A stretch of 39,450 nt of DNA from Cyanothece sp. BG0011. Its GTDB lineage: Bacteria; Cyanobacteriota; Cyanobacteriia; Cyanobacteriales; Microcystaceae. The position numbers were made by a program, and so were the translations under genes. Of the stretch, positions 34,523 through 39,450 are shown piece after piece (the first letter of the stretch is position 1; every line of letters begins with the position of its first letter). A model generated the notes under the pieces. That model was not told the origin of the DNA, ran no database searches, and was given only the letters and a program-made list of their open reading frames with translations. The stretch covers positions 1-39,450 of the forward strand of contig NZ_PRLH01000055.1 of NCBI RefSeq assembly GCF_003013815.1, read 5' to 3'.

Positions 34523-35755
34523 TCAATTGGATAAACAAAGAACCTTGACTGTTTCTCCTTGATTAATTTTAGTTACACCGACAGGCAAAATAGCGAAGGC
34601 ATTGGTTAAAGCTAAGTTAATTAAATTAGCTGAATTTTGACTGCCCTGTGCCAAACTAAAGACATATTCACCCTTTATTAATTTTAACTGTCCCCAAACA
34701 TAGGTTTCTCGTTGACCCTTAGAAGATAAATTATCCCCCGATCTTACGGTGATCAACTTCGGTTGATAATCCCCTTTTATTCCTGATAATTTATCTAAAG
34801 CCAGTTTAACAAACCGCCAACAACTAACCAAAGCAGAGACAGGATTTCCGGGTAGTCCAAAATAGACACAGCCATTATCAAATTTAGCCACTGTCAAGGG
34901 TTTTCCTGGTTTCATAGCAACCCCATCAACCATAATTTTACCCCCTAATTCAGCTAAAATATTATCAATATAATCATAATCTCCCACAGAAACCCCACCA
35001 GTTGAAAGGACGAAATCAGCCCTATTAATAGCCTCTGTAATTTTCTGTTTAATTAGTAATGGTTCATCTTTAACAATGCCTAAACTAATCGGAATTCCTC
35101 CATTTTTCATGACGAATGCTTTAAGCGCATATTGATTAGAATCAACAATTTTTCCAGGTTGTAAGGGTTCAGTAGGAGAAATTAATTCATTTCCACTCGA
35201 TAAAATAGCCACACGGGGACGACGATAAACCTTAACAGTGGCACATTGCGCCGTTGCTAAGACAGCCATTTCTGACTCATTAATGGGAATTCCTGAAGGT
35301 AATAAACTATTACCAGCTTGATAAAAACTCCCTTGTTTTCTAACAAATTCTCCCCGATAATTAGGAGGAGATAAGATGCTCACCTTATTCCCTTCTCTGC
35401 GGGCATTTTCTTGCATAACAATTGTATCCACACCATTCGGTAACATTGCCCCCGTAAAAATGCGACAAGCTTCTCCTGATTGAATCGATAATTTAGGGTT
35501 AATTCCTGCTGGAATCTCTGCTACAATCTCAAGGGTGATAGGAGCGTCAGAGTTCGATAGTTTAACATCTTCAAAGCGTACCCCGTAACCATCCATAGCG
35601 GAATTATCCCAATAAGGAAAATTCACAGCACTACTAATAGATTGAGCCAAAATTCTTCCCGTTGCTTCATCAAGAGAGATGATTTCTGTCTCTTGTAAGC
35701 TGTCTACTAACTTTAAGATAATTGTTTGAGCTTCTCCAACCGAAATGATAGTCAT
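34523..35755 (-). CDS. moeA: Molybdopterin molybdenumtransferase
   Basis: Inserts molybdate into adenylylated molybdopterin, the last step of molybdenum cofactor synthesis, needed for nitrate reductase. The 410-residue product has the four-domain MoeA order: SLDEATGRILAQSISSAVNF, PYWDNSAMDGYGVRFEDV, RIFTGAMLPNGVDTIVMQEN, the MoCF/MogA-like domain with AILSSGNELISP, SNQYALKAFV, FVLSTGGVSVGDYDYID and VYFGLPGNPVSALVSC, then the C-terminal beta-barrel. Residues for substrate binding (the SxGD-type and GNP motifs) are present. It is monocistronic on the minus strand and divergent from the plus-strand gene at 35920. Confidence 0.96.
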   Translation of the reverse strand: MTIISVGEAQTIILKLVDSLQETEIISLDEATGRILAQSISSAVNFPYWDNSAMDGYGVRFEDVKLSNSDAPITLEIVAEIPAGINPKLSIQSGEACRIFTGAMLPNGVDTIVMQENARREGNKVSILSPPNYRGEFVRKQGSFYQAGNSLLPSGIPINESEMAVLATAQCATVKVYRRPRVAILSSGNELISPTEPLQPGKIVDSNQYALKAFVMKNGGIPISLGIVKDEPLLIKQKITEAINRADFVLSTGGVSVGDYDYIDNILAELGGKIMVDGVAMKPGKPLTVAKFDNGCVYFGLPGNPVSALVSCWRFVKLALDKLSGIKGDYQPKLITVRSGDNLSSKGQRETYVWGQLKLIKGEYVFSLAQGSQNSANLINLALTNAFAILPVGVTKINQGETVKVLCLSN

Positions 35756-35919
35756 AGCCTTTAGTTTTAAATTGATAAAAAGTGATCCTAATCGTCAAAG
35801 ATTATCTTCTTAATTTTATCCTCTATGGCAAGGTTAAATTGAATAGATTAAGGCTACCTCTTCTAAAATAAGTGTAAATTGCTATAGTGTTAAAACGAAA
35901 ATATGCTAAAAGAGTGGCA

Positions 35920-36615
35920 ATGAGGGATAGTAAAGATGCTATGCACCAGTGCAGGAACAAAAACCTAAATCAAATCAAGGCATTATTGACTCGTTACGGA
36001 TTCGAGATCAAAGAAGTTAGCATTTTTGAGTTAATCGAAAAGTGGGTAGCATCTTACTCAGTTTATTGGATTCGTTTGGCCATTGTCGAAGCCCTTTATC
36101 AAGGACGTTATAAAGCCGTTTCAGTCGAGCATATTCTTGCCCTTTGGAAACGTCTGGGACATCCAACCTATCATTTTACCTACGAATTTGAAAGATTTAT
36201 TACTCGTAATCTTTTTGTTGAAGATGTCAGCAATCATCAAAAAATTGAAGAGCAACAAGCCAAAGAAAACCCATCAGTCCCAGAACAAACGATAGAATCG
36301 ACTCCCAAAAATAACATTACCTTAACTCCTATTCAAGAATTAGTGAAGCAAATCGCTATCCCCATCGCTATTAGAACCGAAAAATTAAATAGTAAACCTG
36401 AGAAGAAAGAGACATTAAATGGAAGAATTGCCGAAAAGGTAGAAACAGAAAAGATTGCCATTGCCTCAGAAGAATGGGAGTCTCAAACTAGCTTAAATCG
36501 AGAAAAGACCCCTCGTACTATTCACCAATTTGTTCCCCATGCTGACGCTTCAGACTTTTATGGAAAATTAAGGGCCGTTGCCTATCAAGAACTCGAAGAA
36601 GATCAAGATAATTAG
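35920..36615 (+). CDS. Conserved-looking cyanobacterial protein, unknown function
   Basis: 231 residues. No named family recognised. The N-terminal 100 residues form a compact, partly helical domain with aromatic-rich stretches (LTRYGFEIKEVSIFELIEKW, YWIRLAIVEALYQGRYKAVS, ILALWKRLGHPTYHFTYEFE) that resemble a winged-helix or DnaD-like helical unit, though this is only an impression. The second half is low-complexity and charged (Pro, Gln, Glu, Lys), ending in a conserved-looking FVPHADASDFYGKLRAVAYQ. Start at ATG 35920 is a choice; GTG 35887 adds 11 residues and ATG 35941 removes seven. It precedes the taxis genes by 129 bases and may belong to that transcript. Confidence 0.6.
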   Translation: MRDSKDAMHQCRNKNLNQIKALLTRYGFEIKEVSIFELIEKWVASYSVYWIRLAIVEALYQGRYKAVSVEHILALWKRLGHPTYHFTYEFERFITRNLFVEDVSNHQKIEEQQAKENPSVPEQTIESTPKNNITLTPIQELVKQIAIPIAIRTEKLNSKPEKKETLNGRIAEKVETEKIAIASEEWESQTSLNREKTPRTIHQFVPHADASDFYGKLRAVAYQELEEDQDN

Positions 36616-36744
36616 TCACTAATCCTCATCCCTAATTTTTCTTGATATCTGTCAGACTTAACCCCTCCAAAATGTTATTTTTCTGGAAATTTAGGGAATC
36701 CTATAACCGTAAACACTGTGATTAGTCACTTTATCGAAGATGCA

Positions 36745-37950
36745 ATGATGACAGCTTCCTATCCTCCTCAAAACCCAATTTCCATACCAGAATTTACACC
36801 CTCAAGACAAGCCAGCTTCTTTGATACCCTGAAACAACCCAGATTTAGTGGTCAATTGGTTTTGACCAGTAGTAAAGGGGATCAATGGTTTTTTTACTTG
36901 TACCTGGGGCGCATTATGTACGCCACGGGGGGAACCCATCCCGTTAGACGGTGGCGAAGACATATTGCCCGTTATTTACCTGAAATTGCCTCTAAATTAT
37001 CCTCTTTGCAACTAGATTTAGCCAGTTTAGGGAATCAAGACTTTCGCTTATGTTGGGAATATCAACTGCTGTGTTTGTGGGTAGAACAACAGAAAATTAG
37101 TCGCGAAAAAGCAGCGAGAATGATTCGTTCGCTCATTATCGAAGTGCTATTTGATATTACCCAAACCATGGAAGTGACTTGTGAACTCAGACAAGATAAC
37201 CTCCTTTCAACTCGATTGGTGTTAATCGATGCCGATCAACTCATTAATGAAGCCCATAAACAATGGCAAGCGTGGCAAGGGGCCAAAGTCGCCGATCGCT
37301 CCCCTAACTCCGCCCCCATTATTAGACAGGCCGAAGAACTGCAACAGCGCACCTCTCCCCAAGTCTATCAAACCTTAAAACAACTCCTCGACGGTAATCA
37401 AACCCTACGGGATCTTTCGGTACGGATGAAACGAGATGTGGTCACCGTCACCAGTTCTTTGTTGCCCTACGTCCAAATGGGGTTAGTGGAATTAATCACC
37501 ATCGAAGATTTATCGCCTCCCGTTTCCACTCCTACTCCTACCGCTACCGTCCCTACTTCAGAGGTGTCTGTCAGTCCGTTGGTGGCTTGTGTGGATGATA
37601 GTCCTTTGATGTGTCAAACCCTAGAGAAAATTTTAGTGGGGGCTAACTATCAATTTTTGGGCATTAACGATCCTTTAAGGGCGATCGCTATTTTATTAGC
37701 CCGTAAACCGGCTGTGATTTTCTTAGATTTAGTCATGCCCAACGCCAACGGTTACGAAATTTGTGGACAACTCAGGAAACTGTCCTTTTTCCGTCATACC
37801 CCCATCATTATTCTCACCGGCAATGACGGCATTGTCGATCGCGTTCGAGCAAAAATGGTCGGGTCAACAGATTTTATGAGTAAACCCGTCAACCCTGACT
37901 CAGTTTTGAGTGCCATTCGCAAACATCTTAAACAAGAAAATGTCGCTTAA
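36745..37950 (+). CDS. PatA-type response regulator (PilG/PixG-like)
   Basis: 401 residues. The N-terminal PatA/DUF4388-like domain (RFSGQLVLTSSKGDQWFFYL, YLGRIMYATGGTHPVRRWRR) is followed by a helical region with a winged-helix-like segment (TLRDLSVRMKRDVVTVTSSL) and a C-terminal receiver domain. Receiver residues are complete: acidic pair in VACVDDSPL, phosphoacceptor Asp328 in VIFLDLVMPNANGYE and Lys380 in DFMSKPVNPDS. It heads the cluster PatA-CheY-CheW-receptor, the order of Synechocystis pilG-pilH-pilI-pilJ and pixG-pixH-pixI-pixJ; which locus this is cannot be settled here. ATG 36745 or 36748 is preferred to the GTG at 36718, which lacks a ribosome site and gives a tail unlike the family. 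Confidence 0.9.
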   Translation: MMTASYPPQNPISIPEFTPSRQASFFDTLKQPRFSGQLVLTSSKGDQWFFYLYLGRIMYATGGTHPVRRWRRHIARYLPEIASKLSSLQLDLASLGNQDFRLCWEYQLLCLWVEQQKISREKAARMIRSLIIEVLFDITQTMEVTCELRQDNLLSTRLVLIDADQLINEAHKQWQAWQGAKVADRSPNSAPIIRQAEELQQRTSPQVYQTLKQLLDGNQTLRDLSVRMKRDVVTVTSSLLPYVQMGLVELITIEDLSPPVSTPTPTATVPTSEVSVSPLVACVDDSPLMCQTLEKILVGANYQFLGINDPLRAIAILLARKPAVIFLDLVMPNANGYEICGQLRKLSFFRHTPIIILTGNDGIVDRVRAKMVGSTDFMSKPVNPDSVLSAIRKHLKQENVA

Positions 37951-38084
37951 GGAAAATGACGACATTTTTACCAGTGTAAATTTTACGCACCCTATCCATT
38001 AAAAATGTTACTTTCCTTAAGTTTTAGGGAATTGTAAGACTATAGAACCAGCTTAATCCAACATTAACCGAGGTAGAAATAATT

Positions 38085-38447
38085 ATGGGAACCGTCCTTG
38101 TAATTGAAGATTCTTTGACAGAAAGAGAAATTATTACCCAATATTTAAAACTTGCAGGTATTACAGCAGCCATTGCCAGCAGTGGAGAAGAAGCCTTAGA
38201 AAAATTGAACGGAGAATTGCCCGATCTCATTGTCCTTGATGTGGTGTTACCCGGTGTCAGTGGTTTTGAAATCTGTCGCGCCATCAAAGCCGAAGAACGA
38301 ACCAGTAAAATCCCCATCGTTATTTGTTCGACCAAAGACACCGACATGGACAAATTTTGGGGCAAACGCCAGGGGGCAGACGCTTACATTCCCAAACCCA
38401 TCGATCAAGACACCTTTCTGAGCACCATTAAACAACTTATTCCTTAA
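38085..38447 (+). CDS. CheY-like response regulator (PilH/PixH-like)
   Basis: 120-residue stand-alone receiver domain. Glu8-Asp9 (VLVIEDS), phosphoacceptor Asp52 (LIVLDVVLPGVSGFE), the switch Ser/Thr in VICSTKDT and Lys104 (AYIPKPID) are all in place. It is thought to take phosphate from a CheA-type kinase (PilL/PixL-like, not in the window) and pass the state to pili or motors that drive twitching motility or phototaxis. A good ribosome site (GAGGTAG, about 12 bases upstream) supports ATG 38085. It lies 134 bases after the PatA gene and 37 before cheW. Confidence 0.95.
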   Translation: MGTVLVIEDSLTEREIITQYLKLAGITAAIASSGEEALEKLNGELPDLIVLDVVLPGVSGFEICRAIKAEERTSKIPIVICSTKDTDMDKFWGKRQGADAYIPKPIDQDTFLSTIKQLIP

Positions 38448-38470
38448 ATCCAATCTGCCAGCGTCGTCAA

Positions 38471-38475
38471 AGGAG
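38471..38475 (+). promoter_or_regulatory. Ribosome binding site fixing the GTG start of cheW
   Basis: AGGAG nine bases before GTG 38485. It supports GTG over any downstream ATG. Confidence 0.65.
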
Positions 38476-38484
38476 TCAGCCATT

Positions 38485-39045
38485 GTGGTTCAACATGAAT
38501 TTTTTGAGATCAACTCGACAACAACCTCCCTAGAAACCCAACACCGTCACCAATTAGAACAATTTTTACGATTCCAGTTAGTGCCTGACACGACCTTACT
38601 CTTACCCGTTACCCAGTTGACCGAAGTGATTACTATTCCCCTCGGTCAAATTGTTCCTATTCCCCAAATGCCCTCTTGGGTGATGGGCGTTTATAACTGG
38701 CGTGGCGAAATTCTCTGGATCATCGATTTAGGGGAACTCTTGGGGTTAACCCCTTGGCATCAACAACCCCGAGTCACTCCGATTTATCGAACCATGGTCC
38801 TCCACTCAGGCAAACTGTCCTCCTCCCAAAAAGCGGCTAAAGCCCATCGTCACCATATCGGGGCGGTGGTGAGTGGAGTGGATGATATTCAATGGTGTAA
38901 CCCGAATGATATTCAATCTCCTCCTGGCTCAGCAGTTAACTCTGGTTTAGCCCCGTTTCTGCGGGGTTATTGGTTGGCACCGGGTGGAGATATGGTGGTG
39001 GTTCTTGACGGGGAGGCCATCCTCGCAGGGATGCCCACCGCTTAA
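38485..39045 (+). CDS. CheW-like adaptor protein (PilI/PixI-like)
   Basis: 186-residue CheW/SH3-like coupling protein that links chemoreceptor to CheA kinase. Family signs: RFQLVPDTTLLLPVTQLTEV, IPQMPSWVMGVYNWRGEILW (the conserved G-x-x-N-x-R-G-x-I), DLGELLGLTPW and GAVVSGVDDIQWCNPNDIQS, ending PFLRGYWLAPGGDMVVVLDG. It starts with GTG, supported by AGGAG nine bases before. It follows cheY closely, and the receptor gene begins 244 bases later, after a heptamer repeat. It is a little longer than a minimal CheW because of a 25-residue N-terminal leader. Confidence 0.93.
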   Translation: MVQHEFFEINSTTTSLETQHRHQLEQFLRFQLVPDTTLLLPVTQLTEVITIPLGQIVPIPQMPSWVMGVYNWRGEILWIIDLGELLGLTPWHQQPRVTPIYRTMVLHSGKLSSSQKAAKAHRHHIGAVVSGVDDIQWCNPNDIQSPPGSAVNSGLAPFLRGYWLAPGGDMVVVLDGEAILAGMPTA

Positions 39046-39201
39046 TGATTTAACCGTTATCAAAATACCCTTTAGATTAATTATCTCTTGCCTGTTACCT
39101 ATTGCGTAATTTCAAAAACTGATCCATTTTTAGCTTTTTTCCTATTTATAGCAGTACAAAAAAAGGTTAGGACATTAGAAAAAGCTGAAATACTTTGATA
39201 A

Positions 39202-39236
39202 TTGCCTTTTGCCTTTTGCCTTTTGCCTTTTGACTT
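39202..39236 (+). repeat. Heptanucleotide tandem repeat TTGCCTT
   Basis: Four consecutive TTGCCTT units from 39202, then the variant TTGACTT. Short tandem heptamers of this kind are common between cyanobacterial genes. It lies in the gap between cheW and the receptor gene. Confidence 0.8.
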
Positions 39237-39288
39237 CCCCGTAGCGGTATAGTACCCCTTTATTGAAATTCACTCTTTGGTTAACGTT

Positions 39289-39450
39289 ATGACTCAGACT
39301 TCCCCTAACTCAAATTCCCAGAATAATCACGAAAGCAACGGTTTTGTTGATCAAGATGTTTCTCTAGAAAACGATCAATCCCCCCAAACCCCTGACAGCG
39401 AAAGCAACGAATCCCCCATTTTAGCCATTGAAAGCGAAGTTACCCTTCCC
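39289..39450 (+). CDS. N-terminus of presumed methyl-accepting chemoreceptor (partial)
   Basis: Frame open from ATG 39289 to the window end, 54 codons so far: MTQTSPNSNSQNNHESNGFV, then an Asp/Glu/Ser/Pro-rich disordered stretch and SPILAIESEVTLP. No domain can be identified in this part. From its place after PatA-CheY-CheW, it should be the PilJ/PixJ-type receptor, whose long disordered cytoplasmic N-terminus precedes GAF, HAMP and signalling domains. There is no good ribosome site before ATG 39289. The identity is inferred from gene order, not sequence. Confidence 0.6.
   Translation, partial: MTQTSPNSNSQNNHESNGFVDQDVSLENDQSPQTPDSESNESPILAIESEVTLP

Noticed and set aside
38024-38483. Minus-strand frames opposite the CheY gene
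   Set aside because: The plus-strand CheY has every receiver residue and a ribosome site; the opposite frames are shadows.
39202-39236. CRISPR-like array
   Set aside because: Units are seven bases with no spacers; this is a simple tandem repeat.

Overview
The window reads as a piece of chromosome from a low-GC unicellular cyanobacterium, most like the Crocosphaera/Cyanothece group. The reasons are the Calvin-cycle regulator CP12, a chelatase H subunit of the BchH/ChlH family, ClpC, short-form HisG, a PatA-CheY-CheW taxis cluster, DUF2808 and Uma2 proteins, and at least 14 copies of the cyanobacterial HIP1 octamer GCGATCGC. The genus is an inference from protein resemblance only.

Layout. 1-1213: cp12 and ilvN (both minus). 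1427-4651: a secreted TPR-CHAT peptidase-like protein (plus), overlapping tail to tail with a GNAT acetyltransferase (minus). 4693-5601: two decayed accessory genes, a truncated and frameshifted Uma2 nuclease and a frameshifted DUF29 gene, each broken by one extra A in a poly-A tract. 5654-7012: a type II NADH dehydrogenase. 7114-7550: a relic that resembles an IS200/IS605 (TnpB-type) element without its ORF, sitting upstream of pnp (7647-9794). 9936-13392: a DUF2808 exported protein and a small surface-polysaccharide group (GT25 glycosyltransferase, polysaccharide pyruvyl transferase, rfbB), with a Uma2 gene just upstream of rfbB. 14001-15349: an orphan coiled-coil remnant, a membrane zinc-ribbon peptide and an AbrB/PIN toxin-antitoxin pair.

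15392-25417 is all minus strand: hisG, clpC, a two-gene cassette of a DUF3696-type AAA ATPase plus a TOPRIM-like protein, then a 1240-residue chelatase H subunit. The ATPase/TOPRIM pair is the best candidate for an undescribed defence system, similar in logic to PARIS, Gabija and OLD. 25418-28638 is accessory DNA: a RelE-like toxin fragment, an MntA-type antitoxin whose HepT partner is reduced to eight codons, several copies of an inverted-repeat element with GGTGGGCAAA / TTTGCCCACC ends, and a compact operon of two DUF488 proteins and a dual-OB-type protein, a second candidate conflict or nucleic-acid-processing system.

28639-35755 returns to metabolism: hcp, aroC, an FHA-FHA-ABC transporter fusion and moeA, all minus. 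35920-39450 (plus) holds a cyanobacterial protein of unknown function and then a PatA-type regulator, CheY, CheW and the first 54 codons of what should be the chemoreceptor. This is the gene order of the pilGHIJ and pixGHIJ motility/phototaxis loci. No tRNA, rRNA or CRISPR array was seen.
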